Positions 7,971 to 15,539 of a stretch of 18,726 bases of DNA are shown here, piece by piece (the stretch's first letter is position 1; each line of letters starts with the position of its first letter). Below the pieces are notes generated by a model that was not told the DNA's origin, ran no database searches, and saw nothing but the letters and a program-made list of their open reading frames with translations. The position numbers and the translations under genes were made by a program. The stretch comes from CAUZFZ01 sp963579025 (lineage in GTDB: Bacteria; Planctomycetota; Planctomycetia; Planctomycetales; Planctomycetaceae): assembly GCA_963579025.1 (NCBI GenBank), contig CAUZFZ010000186.1, positions 1 through 18,726 of the forward strand, given 5' to 3'.

Positions 7971-8074
7971 GTGGCCACGAGATGCGCGTAAGTCCTTTAC
8001 AATTCATATAGTTACGTCGCAGGAAAACTTCAGAATATGGTCTGTCCTGTTGGAAGTTTTCCCAGATGCGCACG

Positions 8075-9442
8075 TCAATCGGCGTTGCCGGATTCGACGG
8101 GGAGGCCCTTCCGCACCCACTCGTTCAGCCCGCCCTTGGCACTGCGGACGTTTCGATAGCCTTTGGACTTCAGATACAGCGTCGCGTGCTTCGAGAACTT
8201 ACCGATATTGCACACGGTCACGATCGGCGCATCACGATCTTCGGGTAGTTCTCCAATGCGTCCTCCGAGGTCGTCCTGCGGGATGTTGATGGAGCCCGGT
8301 AAGTGCGACTCGCTGAAGTGCTCGGGCAACCGAATATCGACCAGCGTCGGCCGGTCGCCTGAATCCAGCAGCCCGTTGAGATCCTTGACTTTGACCGTGT
8401 CGTGCGGGTTCTTCAGATTCTCGAGCATCTCGGCCAGAAACTGCTCGTCCTTGCTCGGCCCGCTACTGGTGGCCTCGGTAGCTTCGGGCGGCGCGAGATC
8501 CGGGAAGTGCCGGATGACCGACGACGCATACTTGAAGATGTTGTCCGGGAAAATCACGACGACCACGTTGCCGGGCTCGTCGGGAATCAGCTTGAACGCC
8601 GCGGCCAGCGCCATACCCGAACTTGGGCCAGCGATGATGCTCTCTTCACGATTCAGACGGAGGCACAGGTCGTACGCTTCGCGGTTGTCGATCTCGATCT
8701 CGCCGTCGTATTCGTCCGGGTGATACAGCTCCGTTTGTTGCAGTTGCCGCTGACTGCGCACGCCGGGTATGTCGTGCCCTTCGACCGGGCAGGCACCCAG
8801 AACTTTGATGTCGCCGTTCTGCTCTTTCAGAAACCGGCCGGTCCCCGTGATCGTCCCGCACGTGCCGAGCCCGGCCACAAAGTGCGTCACCTTGCCCTGA
8901 GTCTGACGCCAGATCTCCGGCCCGGTTGTCCTGTAATGAGCGCCCGGGTTCGATTCGTTGATGTACTGGTCGAGAATTTCGAAGTCGTCGTCAGTCGCCG
9001 CGGTCTCTCTCGCCTTCGCGATCGCTCCCTCTGGAGCACCCGGCATCGGACACAGAGAGTCGTCGAGTTCGTGCACGTCAGTCCCGAAGAACCGCAGCAC
9101 CGTACGTTTCTCCAACGGAATCGCTTTCGAAAGCGGGGTCCGCAGAGCATACCCCTTCTGGTTGCCGATCATCGCCAGGCCAATACCCGTATTGCCGGAC
9201 GTGGCCTCAACCAGTTTCTTGCCCGGCTGCAGCAGGCCCTGTTCTTCGGCATCCAGGATCAGATTGTTGGCGACGCGATCCTTCACCGCCCCGAACGGGT
9301 TGTACCACTCCAGCTTGGCGTACACCTGCGTGTACTGAAATGGTGACACGTGATTCAATCGAACGAGCGGAGTGGGATTCTCCTCACTCGACAGCAGTCC
9401 CAGGATCGAATCATAGACTCGCAGTGAATGGTCGTCGGACAT
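8075..9442 (-). CDS. PLP-dependent cysteine synthase fused to rhodanese domain
   Basis: 455-aa two-domain enzyme. Residues ~10-320 are a fold-type II PLP enzyme of the cysteine synthase/cystathionine beta-synthase family, expected to make L-cysteine from an activated serine and sulfide (or a bound sulfur donor). The PLP lysine is K54 in NPFGAVKDR, the substrate loop is TSGNTGIGLA at 81-90, and the phosphate-binding loop is GLGTCGTITGTG at 191-202. After a Pro/Glu/Ser linker (~318-332), residues ~350-450 are a rhodanese domain (TLVDIRLPEHFSESHLPGSI) with candidate persulfide cysteine C411 in VCNIGKFSKHA. The fusion suggests sulfur delivered as a persulfide. ATG 9442 is where homology begins; its ribosome site is weak. 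It is divergent from the sulfite reductase gene, which makes the sulfide it would use. Substrate choice (O-acetylserine, O-phosphoserine or homocysteine) is not proven. Confidence 0.9.
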   Translation of the reverse strand: MSDDHSLRVYDSILGLLSSEENPTPLVRLNHVSPFQYTQVYAKLEWYNPFGAVKDRVANNLILDAEEQGLLQPGKKLVEATSGNTGIGLAMIGNQKGYALRTPLSKAIPLEKRTVLRFFGTDVHELDDSLCPMPGAPEGAIAKARETAATDDDFEILDQYINESNPGAHYRTTGPEIWRQTQGKVTHFVAGLGTCGTITGTGRFLKEQNGDIKVLGACPVEGHDIPGVRSQRQLQQTELYHPDEYDGEIEIDNREAYDLCLRLNREESIIAGPSSGMALAAAFKLIPDEPGNVVVVIFPDNIFKYASSVIRHFPDLAPPEATEATSSGPSKDEQFLAEMLENLKNPHDTVKVKDLNGLLDSGDRPTLVDIRLPEHFSESHLPGSINIPQDDLGGRIGELPEDRDAPIVTVCNIGKFSKHATLYLKSKGYRNVRSAKGGLNEWVRKGLPVESGNAD

Positions 9443-9502
9443 GATGCACCGTGTCGTGTTAAGTCGGCGGGGTCGCCTGGCTAATTGTGGGAACGGGCGA
9501 GG

Positions 9503-9530
9503 AATATAGCGCCGTCCGGAACGGCTGCAA
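9503..9530 (-). promoter_or_regulatory. candidate promoter for the cysteine synthase gene, with internal palindrome
   Basis: On the minus strand, TTGCAG (9525-9530) and TATATT (9503-9508, 5/6 match to the -10 consensus) are 16 bp apart, placing a start site near 9496 and a leader of about 50 nt before ATG 9442. The spacer holds the dyad GCCGT-CCGGA-ACGGC (9511-9525), well placed for a repressor. The -35 match is only 3/6, so confidence is limited. Confidence 0.3.
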
Positions 9531-9680
9531 GACCTCAATTCGCTCGCGACTGCCGCAATTGTCGCTGTTTCCGGTTCCTGATAACCTCCGCGCCATTCGC
9601 GCTGTCTATCTCCCGATGTCGCACGGGTTTCGGCCCATTTCGCGAGACTCCCCGACGATCGGATTCACGGAGCAACCCCG

Positions 9681-11960
9681 ATGAAAGCCAGTAACGCCCT
9701 CTGGAAAGAACGCCTCAACGGGAGCCTTTCCGATCAACTTGCGGAAGAAATCGACACGTTTGAAACGGAGATCGATCTTCGCAGCCAGGACAAACTCGAC
9801 GAGAAAGTGTTCGCGGAAACGCGCCTCCGCCGTGGCGTCTACGGACAGCGGTACGACAACGGACAGCGGCACAACGGTCGCGAATCCCTGCCGCTACCGT
9901 TCGACGAACACGTCACGAAAGGCCCCAATACGATCTGGGATGCTCCCGGAATGATGCGGATTAAGATCCCATTCGGCGGTATTTCGCCCGAACAGCTTGA
10001 AGTGATGGCCGACCTGGCCGAGGAGTACTCCGACGGAATCGCTCACGTCACGACGCGGCAGGATTTCCAACTGCATTTCATTCACATTGAGGACACACCC
10101 TCGCTGATGCGCCGCCTGGCGGCCTGCGGAATCACGACACGTGAAGCCTGCGGTAACTCAGTCCGCAACGTCACCGGCTGCCCCTTCATGGGTGTCTGCA
10201 AAGATGAGCCCTTCGATGTCACCCCCTACGCTCGGGCACTGACTGAGTTCCTGCTCGGACACCCGGATGCTCAGAACTTTGGACGTAAATTCAAGCCGGC
10301 CTTCAGCGGCTGCCATCAACACGCGTGCGGGCTGGCTCAGATGCACGATCTGGGCGTGACCGCCGAAGTCCGCACAATCGACGGTGTCGAAACGCGAGGA
10401 TTCAAAGTTGTTGTCGGCGGAGGTCTGGGGACTGTCCCGCGACAGGCCAAAGTCTTCGACGAGTTCATGCCGCCTGAAGAACTGCTGCCGATCTCGCAGG
10501 CAATTTCCCGAGTCTTCGGTCGCCACGGTGAAAAGAAGATGCGCAGCCGCGCGCGCATCAAATTCCTCATCGAGAAATGGGGCATTGAAAAATTCCGTGA
10601 AGAAGTTCTTGCCGAACGCGCGAAACTGACCGAAGACTCGCGGTGGACGGAGCTTGTCAATCGACTTGATCAGGACGAGGAGCAGCCGCTGAAGCCAGCC
10701 GGCGAATATCCCGAGATCAACGGCAACGATCGACTCCGTCACTGGATGAAGACCAACCTGCGCGAACAGCGGCAGGACGGTTACGTCACCGCGACAGTTG
10801 CCCTGCCACTGGGTGACATCACCCCGGATCAGCTCCGGTCATTTGCCGATATCACGCGGGAGTTCACCAACGGAACGGTGCGTACCACGGTCGAGCAGAA
10901 CGTCGTCCTTCGCTGGGTCAGCAAAGCCGATGTTCCGGCTCTGTACGAACGGCTTGACGCAGTGGGTCTCAGCGAACCCGGTGCCAGCAACATCACCGAT
11001 ATCGTCGCCTGCCCCGGAACCGACACTTGCAAGCTGGGTATCTCCTCATCGCGCGGCCTCGCTTCTGAACTTCGAGATCGTCTGATTGCCAAAGGTGTAC
11101 AGCTGGATCAGGCGATTCAGGACATGCACATTAAGGTCAGCGGCTGCTTCAACAGTTGCGGCCAGCACCACGTGGCCGATATCGGCTTCTATGGAGTCAG
11201 CCGCACGTTGCAGGGATTCAAGGTTCCGCACTTTCAGGTCGTTCTCGGTGGCCAGTGGGAAGAGAACGCCGGCTCGTACGGTTTGCCCATTGTTGCCGTA
11301 CCGTCGAAGCGCATCCCGGATGCCCTGGACCTCATTACCGACTTCTATTTGCGTGAACGTGAGACCAACGAACGTTTTCCCAAGTTCGTCGGCCGCATCG
11401 GTAAAGCGAAAATTCGACAGGTCTTCGATGACCTGACTCAGAACGCGCCGGATCACGAAGCCGATCCGGACTTCTTTGCCGACTGGTCCGACCCGCGGCA
11501 ATACAGTCTTGGTGACATCGGCAAGGGCGAGTGCGCCGGCGAGGTCGTCACCCAATACGAATTCGCAATGACGGCCGCCGAACGCATCGTGTTCGAAGGC
11601 CAGCTGCATCTTGAAGAAGGTGACGCTCAGAAGTCCGGCGAGCGTGGCTACCGAGCCATGATCAAAGCGGCAAAAGCACTCGTGCAGCTTCAATACGACG
11701 ATGTCACGGAAGAAGACCCGGACGAAGTCGTCGACGAATTCAAAGAACGATACTTCGACACGGGAGTCTTCCTGGACCCGTTCGCCGGTCCGAAGTTTGC
11801 GCACTATCTGTTCGCGGCCCATGAAAACGCCAGCGGAACCTACACCGAGGAGTCTTCACGACACCTGATCGAAGAAGCGCAGTTATTTATTGAGGCCGTT
11901 CACAGTTGCTACAACCGACTGCGTCAGGAAGGCATGAACACTGCCACAGCCGGGAGCTGA
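9681..11960 (+). CDS. ferredoxin-type sulfite/nitrite reductase (sirohaem, 4Fe-4S)
   Basis: 759-aa cytoplasmic enzyme that would reduce sulfite to sulfide, or nitrite to ammonia, with six electrons. It shows the two-fold repeat of the family: a ferredoxin-like part plus catalytic part at ~75-330 and again at ~345-595. The sirohaem/4Fe-4S cysteines are C444, C450 (VACPGTDTCKLGI) and C489, C493 (SGCFNSCGQHH). The first half has a near-copy of the same pattern, C167/C173 (TGCPFMGVC) and C211/C216 (SGCHQHAC), which is unusual. A helical extension of ~160 residues follows the core (DIGKGECAGEVV, then a region probably all-helical), making it longer than common ~550-600-aa enzymes. ACGGAG lies eight bases before ATG 9681. 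The divergent cysteine synthase gene favours sulfite as substrate; nitrite cannot be excluded by motif alone. Confidence 0.9.
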   Translation: MKASNALWKERLNGSLSDQLAEEIDTFETEIDLRSQDKLDEKVFAETRLRRGVYGQRYDNGQRHNGRESLPLPFDEHVTKGPNTIWDAPGMMRIKIPFGGISPEQLEVMADLAEEYSDGIAHVTTRQDFQLHFIHIEDTPSLMRRLAACGITTREACGNSVRNVTGCPFMGVCKDEPFDVTPYARALTEFLLGHPDAQNFGRKFKPAFSGCHQHACGLAQMHDLGVTAEVRTIDGVETRGFKVVVGGGLGTVPRQAKVFDEFMPPEELLPISQAISRVFGRHGEKKMRSRARIKFLIEKWGIEKFREEVLAERAKLTEDSRWTELVNRLDQDEEQPLKPAGEYPEINGNDRLRHWMKTNLREQRQDGYVTATVALPLGDITPDQLRSFADITREFTNGTVRTTVEQNVVLRWVSKADVPALYERLDAVGLSEPGASNITDIVACPGTDTCKLGISSSRGLASELRDRLIAKGVQLDQAIQDMHIKVSGCFNSCGQHHVADIGFYGVSRTLQGFKVPHFQVVLGGQWEENAGSYGLPIVAVPSKRIPDALDLITDFYLRERETNERFPKFVGRIGKAKIRQVFDDLTQNAPDHEADPDFFADWSDPRQYSLGDIGKGECAGEVVTQYEFAMTAAERIVFEGQLHLEEGDAQKSGERGYRAMIKAAKALVQLQYDDVTEEDPDEVVDEFKERYFDTGVFLDPFAGPKFAHYLFAAHENASGTYTEESSRHLIEEAQLFIEAVHSCYNRLRQEGMNTATAGS

Positions 11961-11982
11961 GTTGTGGCGGGATGTTGGTGTC

Positions 11983-12110
11983 CACGAAAAACACGAATGA
12001 CACGAAAACAAAAACGGACAGCGCCGTGTCGTCCTGAGACATAGCACCTCTGATGGTTCGACATCAGACACGTGTCGGTCCTGTCTTATTCGTGTGTTTC
12101 GTGTCTTTCG
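11983..12110. repeat. inverted arrays of a 9-bp CACGAAANA repeat around a central hairpin
   Basis: Left arm 11983-12009 is three 9-bp units (CACGAAAAA, CACGAATGA, CACGAAAAC). The right arm, about 12088-12110, is the inverse, reading CGAAAGA CACGAAACA CACGAAT on the minus strand. Between them are the dyad TCTGATG-GTTCGA-CATCAGA (12049-12068) and the palindrome GACACGTGTC (12067-12076). Similar CACGAAA-type intergenic repeats occur in other environmental bacterial genomes to my knowledge. Here they fill most of the 205-bp gap between the reductase gene and the 184-aa gene. Confidence 0.6.
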
Positions 12111-12165
12111 TTGATCCGTCGTCGTCGTCGGTCGGTCAGAGAACAAGGCAGGATTCAGGTACCCC

Positions 12166-12720
12166 ATGAACCTACAGCACGTTCGAGTGAAATTCTTTGT
12201 CGACGGCGAACTCACCGTCGATCTGCAGGATGTCATCAACACATTCCATGGCTGGGTGGCTGAGCAGTCGATGGACGAGATGATGATCGACGTTGCCGAC
12301 TACCGACATGTTCCGAATGGACCCAGCGTCGTTCTGGTCGGTCTGAAGGCCGACTACGTCTTCGACGAAACGGGTGGACGTCCCGGTCTGCTCTATTCGC
12401 GCAAAAGCGAAGTGAATGCGACCAGCGAAGAACAGGTGCAGGCCGCCATCAAGGCGGCGGCAGATGCCTGTGCTCGACTTGAGGCTGCGTTTGAAGGGCT
12501 CACGTTCAGCCGGCAGGAATTCGAAGTAACTGTCAACGACCGAGCGATCGCCCCGAACACGGCAGAAAACGCAGCCGAACTGACGACGATCATTGGTGCC
12601 ACTCTTTCGAGTGCCTTCGGTATCAGCGACTTTGAAGCGGATACGACGCGTGATTCCCGCCAGTTACTCGGTGCTAACATCAAACTCAGCAGTGCGATCG
12701 ATCTTGCAGCAGGTTCGTAG
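12166..12720 (+). CDS. conserved uncharacterised protein next to sulfite/nitrite reductase
   Basis: 184-aa soluble protein with no signal peptide or membrane segment. I recognise it only as the kind of hypothetical protein seen beside such reductases in other bacteria. The N-terminal half carries VRVKFFVDGELTVDLQDVIN, FHGWVAEQSMDEMMIDVADY and RHVPNGPSVVLVG, then GGRPGLLYSRKSE. The middle (~85-112) is a helical, Ala-rich segment (QVQAAIKAAADACARLEAAF), and the C-terminal half is mixed. It has only one Cys, so an Fe-S role is unlikely. The start ATG 12166 is preceded by an AGGATTCAGG stretch. A hairpin directly follows its stop. Position suggests a helper, maturation or electron-transfer partner for the reductase, which is inference. 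No function is claimed. Confidence 0.85.
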   Translation: MNLQHVRVKFFVDGELTVDLQDVINTFHGWVAEQSMDEMMIDVADYRHVPNGPSVVLVGLKADYVFDETGGRPGLLYSRKSEVNATSEEQVQAAIKAAADACARLEAAFEGLTFSRQEFEVTVNDRAIAPNTAENAAELTTIIGATLSSAFGISDFEADTTRDSRQLLGANIKLSSAIDLAAGS

Positions 12721-12721
12721 T

Positions 12722-12739
12722 AACCGCATTCATGCGGTT
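12722..12739 (+). terminator. terminator-like hairpin after the 184-aa gene
   Basis: AACCGCAT-TC-ATGCGGTT is a perfect 8-bp dyad starting 2 nt after the TAG stop (12718-12720). It is effectively a 7-bp stem with a TTCA loop. No U tract follows, so it may only attenuate or protect the mRNA end; the flavin oxidoreductase start is 109 nt further on. Confidence 0.4.
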
Positions 12740-12847
12740 CCAGTGCGACTTGCGAAGCCTCTTACCGCGTGCCTGCCGGAACTGTGCGGTGCTTGTTCCG
12801 GCCTACCGCTGTTTGTAGCCACGCCGAATCTTCAACAGAGTTGCCGG

Positions 12848-14305
12848 ATGAACTTTCCGAGCATTTCCAGCCTGAAAACGATCGAGAAGTTTCGCGATCG
12901 CATTCGCGAACTTGAGATCGACCTGCCTGTCGACGAAACGGTCGAGTCAGGTCCTGAATCTCCGCTCGCAAAGCCGATCCAGCGAGCGTTCGACACGATC
13001 GGCAACCGTTTCTGCATCCTGCCGATGGAAGGCTGGGATGGAGACACCGACGGGCGTCCGAGTGACCTCACGCGTCGTCGCTGGAAGAACTTCGGTCTCA
13101 GCGGAGCGAAACTGATCTGGGGCGGGGAAGCCGTCGCAGTCCGTCAGGACGGTCGGGCGAATCCCAATCAACTGCTGATCAACGACTCGACACTTTCTGA
13201 AATCGCCGCGCTTCGCGAGCTGCTGAAAAAGACGCACGCCGATCACTTTGGCCGCACGGATGATCTACTTGTTGGTCTGCAACTCACCCACTCCGGTCGC
13301 TTCGCACGCCCGAACGAGAAAACGCGGCCTGAGCCGCGCGTCGGATACCGGCATCCCGTGCTGGACCAGCGTGTCGGCGTCACCGACGACGGACCGCTTT
13401 TCAGCGATGACGAGTTATCACACCTGATCGACGACTTCGTGCAGGCAGCCATCTTTGCACAGAAAGCCGGCTATCGTTTTGTTGATATCAAGCACTGTCA
13501 CGGTTACCTCGGCCACGAGATTCTGTCTGGCTTCGACCGTCCGGGCCGATTTGGTGGGAGTTTCGAGAATCGCACGCGCTTTCTGCGTGAGATCGTGGCA
13601 GGCATTCGGGCTCAGGCTCCCGGGCTGGAAATTGGAGTCCGCGTCAGCATCTTCGATTACGTGCCGTACCAGGCCGGAAACGACGGAGTCGGCGAACCTG
13701 CCACAACCGGCCCATATGCGTGCGCCTTCGGAGGTGACGGCACCGGCCTGGGTATGGACCTCGATGAACCGCACCAGTTCATGCTTTTGCTTCGCGACCT
13801 GGGCATTCAACTCGTTTGCTCAACCGTCGGCAGCCCTTATTACAACCCGCACATCCAACGCCCGGCTTCGTTCCCACCATCGGACGGTTATCAACCGCCG
13901 GAAGACGCACTGGTCGGGGTGGCGCGTCAGATCAACGCGACTGCCGCTATCAAACAGGCACATCCCGATTTGATCATCGTGGGATCCGGTTACTCGTACC
14001 TGCAGGAATGGCTGCCGCATGTGGGACAGTCAGTCATCCGTGACGGGCTTGCTGATTCGATTGGTCTGGGACGCCTGGTGCTGTCCTATCCCGACCTGCC
14101 GGCCGATGTTATCTCGGGCAATCAACTGGCCCGCAAGCGCATTTGCCGCACATTCAGCGAGTGTACGACAGCCCCACGGAACGGCATGGTTTCCGGTTGC
14201 TACCCGCTCGATCCGTACTACAAATCCCGACCGGAACGCGAACGCCTGCAGGAACTCAAGCTGTTGCCAGGCAAAACTTCCAGCTCGGACAGGAAGGAAC
14301 ACTGA
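12848..14305 (+). CDS. Old Yellow Enzyme-family NADH:flavin oxidoreductase
   Basis: 485-aa FMN-binding TIM-barrel oxidoreductase of the OYE / 2,4-dienoyl-CoA reductase superfamily; the natural substrate is unknown. Evidence includes IGNRFCILPMEGWDG at 51-65, GLQLTHSGRFARP at 143-155 (FMN-site strand with HSGR), the substrate-site histidines in KHCHGYLGHEILS at 215-227, and GRFGGSFENRTRFLREIV at 233-250. Near the end, CRTFSECTTAPRNG and SGCYPLDPYYK (C433, C439, C451) resemble the region that binds 4Fe-4S in dienoyl-CoA reductases. Only the C-x11-C half of that spacing is kept, so a cluster is doubtful. The C-terminal FAD/NADH domain of the long forms is absent. The frame is open to 12593, but ATG 12848 is where family-like sequence begins. 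It is downstream of the reductase-associated gene; a shared pathway is unproven. Confidence 0.87.
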   Translation: MNFPSISSLKTIEKFRDRIRELEIDLPVDETVESGPESPLAKPIQRAFDTIGNRFCILPMEGWDGDTDGRPSDLTRRRWKNFGLSGAKLIWGGEAVAVRQDGRANPNQLLINDSTLSEIAALRELLKKTHADHFGRTDDLLVGLQLTHSGRFARPNEKTRPEPRVGYRHPVLDQRVGVTDDGPLFSDDELSHLIDDFVQAAIFAQKAGYRFVDIKHCHGYLGHEILSGFDRPGRFGGSFENRTRFLREIVAGIRAQAPGLEIGVRVSIFDYVPYQAGNDGVGEPATTGPYACAFGGDGTGLGMDLDEPHQFMLLLRDLGIQLVCSTVGSPYYNPHIQRPASFPPSDGYQPPEDALVGVARQINATAAIKQAHPDLIIVGSGYSYLQEWLPHVGQSVIRDGLADSIGLGRLVLSYPDLPADVISGNQLARKRICRTFSECTTAPRNGMVSGCYPLDPYYKSRPERERLQELKLLPGKTSSSDRKEH

Positions 14306-14372
14306 TCGACGCTAAATTTCGCTAATGGAACAGAGAGCCTACTGTGAGTTATTAGCGTCGATCAGCGTTCCT
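14295..14372. repeat. 21-bp near-perfect inverted repeat spanning the oxidoreductase stop
   Basis: Arm 14295-14315 (AGGAACACTGATCGACG...) and arm 14352-14372 are inverse copies of 21 bp with one mismatch (A14301 against C14366), 36 bp apart. The left arm contains the TGA stop at 14303-14305. The right arm ends 36 bp before the yidD ATG. As minus-strand RNA the mismatch would be a G-U pair. It is too long and exact for chance. It has no U tract, so roles as an mRNA hairpin between two genes or as a protein or recombination site are open. Confidence 0.7.
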
Positions 14373-14408
14373 GACTTGCGTCTTCCGCTGTTGCTCCGAG
14401 GCCCGCGC

Positions 14409-14627
14409 ATGTGGAATCTACCGGCGAAGATTCTGATCGGCCTGGTTCGCGTGTATCAGTTGACTCTGAGTCCCATCGTGGGCCGGCAATGCCGCTTCTA
14501 TCCGACATGCAGTCACTACTTCATCGGTGCCGTCGAAAAGTACGGTGCCGTCCGCGGCACATGGAGAGGCGTCTGCCGCATCTGCCGATGTCATCCCTGG
14601 CATCCCGGCGGCGTTGATCATCCCTGA
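14409..14627 (+). CDS. yidD: membrane protein insertion efficiency factor YidD
   Basis: 72-aa member of the YidD family, a small protein on the inner face of the cytoplasmic membrane that helps YidC/Sec insert membrane proteins. Family hallmarks are present in order: an amphipathic N-terminal helix (LPAKILIGLVRVYQLTLSP), then GRQCRFYPTCSHYFIGAVEKYG at 25-46 with conserved Cys28 and Cys34, GTWRGVCRICRCHPWHPGG at 50-68. Length is normal. ATG 14409 is preceded by GAGG at 7-nt spacing; the open frame back to 14325 adds non-family sequence. It is usually found with rpmH-rnpA-yidC, but none of those are here, so the gene is displaced. It converges with the DUF1801-YjbR gene across a 119-bp gap in which I see no clear terminator. 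Confidence 0.93.
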   Translation: MWNLPAKILIGLVRVYQLTLSPIVGRQCRFYPTCSHYFIGAVEKYGAVRGTWRGVCRICRCHPWHPGGVDHP

Positions 14628-14746
14628 CCGACCGGATTCGTCATGGTTGCAGCTTGCGTTCGTTGCAAGTGCGGTGTTGTCCGCCTGCTGATGGGTTGTC
14701 GGCGAGACTACGAAAAATCTCACATACCGACGACCGGTGCGTTCCG

Positions 14747-15539
14747 TTACGGTCCAACTGCCGAGTCGAGTAACGCCAATGTGCGTTTCGGGGCGATCAA
14801 ACGATAGCTGCCCACGAGCAGTTGTTCGATTTCGTCCCAGTCATCAAACACCGTCGGGTCGATGGCGACCCAGCCGTCGTTGGGGCGACTGTAAGGGGCC
14901 TTTTCAACTCCGGGGACCTGCATCAGCAGTGTGGACTCGTGAGGCTCCATTTTCAGACCCAGACTCGCACGGCCGTGCTGTTCGCCGCAGCCGCAGAAGA
15001 TCTTCTCGCCCACGCGGAAGTGCGGTTTGCCCCCACGTCAGCGTTTCTTTCGTCTGCGGCAGAGTCAGACAGATTGCCCGCATTTTTTCCAGAACCTCAT
15101 CAACCGTTATCGCGTTTCCGGTTGCGGCGACGTTGAGTGCGACCGACTCGCGGATCCACTCACGCAACGGGAATTGCTCAATTGCGTCGATGGTAGGGAC
15201 CTTGACGAAACGAAAGCGGCAACTGGTGCCTTCCAGTATTCCGTCGTTGTCAGTCAGTTCCGTTCCGCGCGTGAAGTACACATTGCAGCGGCTTGTGAGT
15301 GGCTGGATCCAATAGATTTCAGCGATTGTGCGATACATGGCAATCGGCTGGTGTCCCCCGTGAAAACTCTCCTGAGCATCCGGGAGTTCCTCGTACAGGA
15401 GTTCCCGCAACCCCGTCGCGAGCGCCTGGACCGGCCGCGTTCGACCCTTGATCAGTCCGCTGAAACTCCTCGGCTGCCTGCTCTGCCGAGCTGCTGACTT
15501 TTTCCGGGCCGCTTTCTTCTTCGCCATCGTGGTCACCAT
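14747..15539 (-). pseudogene. DUF1801-YjbR/MmcQ fusion, frameshifted in a G5 run
   Basis: Two minus-strand frames make one protein of about 260 aa. Frame 1 (from ATG 15539, or ATG 15527 reading MAKKKAARKK) has a Lys/Arg-rich start and a DUF1801-like domain (ELLYEELPDAQESFHGGHQP, IAEIYWIQPLTSRCNVYF, GILEGTSCRFRFVKVPT). It then begins a YjbR/MmcQ (DUF419) domain: VLEKMRAICLTLPQTKETLTWG. At that point the frame is lost. Dropping one G from the five at 15030-15034 (C5 on the plus strand) restores the canonical TWGKPHFRVGEKIF and continues in the second frame (EQHGRASLGLKM ... DDWDEIEQLLVGSYRLIAP) to TAA at 14747-14749. Both domains belong to small predicted DNA-binding or binding proteins of unknown role. 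Either a recent mutation or a base-call error. Confidence 0.75.

Noticed and set aside
8402..9346. 314-codon plus-strand frame inside the cysteine synthase gene
   Set aside because: Antisense shadow of a gene with clear PLP and rhodanese motifs; its composition mirrors the codon bias of the real strand.
9559..9585. Plus-strand promoter for the reductase (TTGTCG and GATAAC)
   Set aside because: 15-bp spacing and 4/6 matches at both boxes are too weak to call.
11983..12110. CRISPR array
   Set aside because: Units are only 9 bp, directly adjacent and inverted between arms; there are no spacers or cas genes.
12593..12847. 85-codon upstream extension of the flavin oxidoreductase
   Set aside because: Overlaps the previous gene, contains its downstream hairpin and does not look like the family; ATG 12848 fits better.
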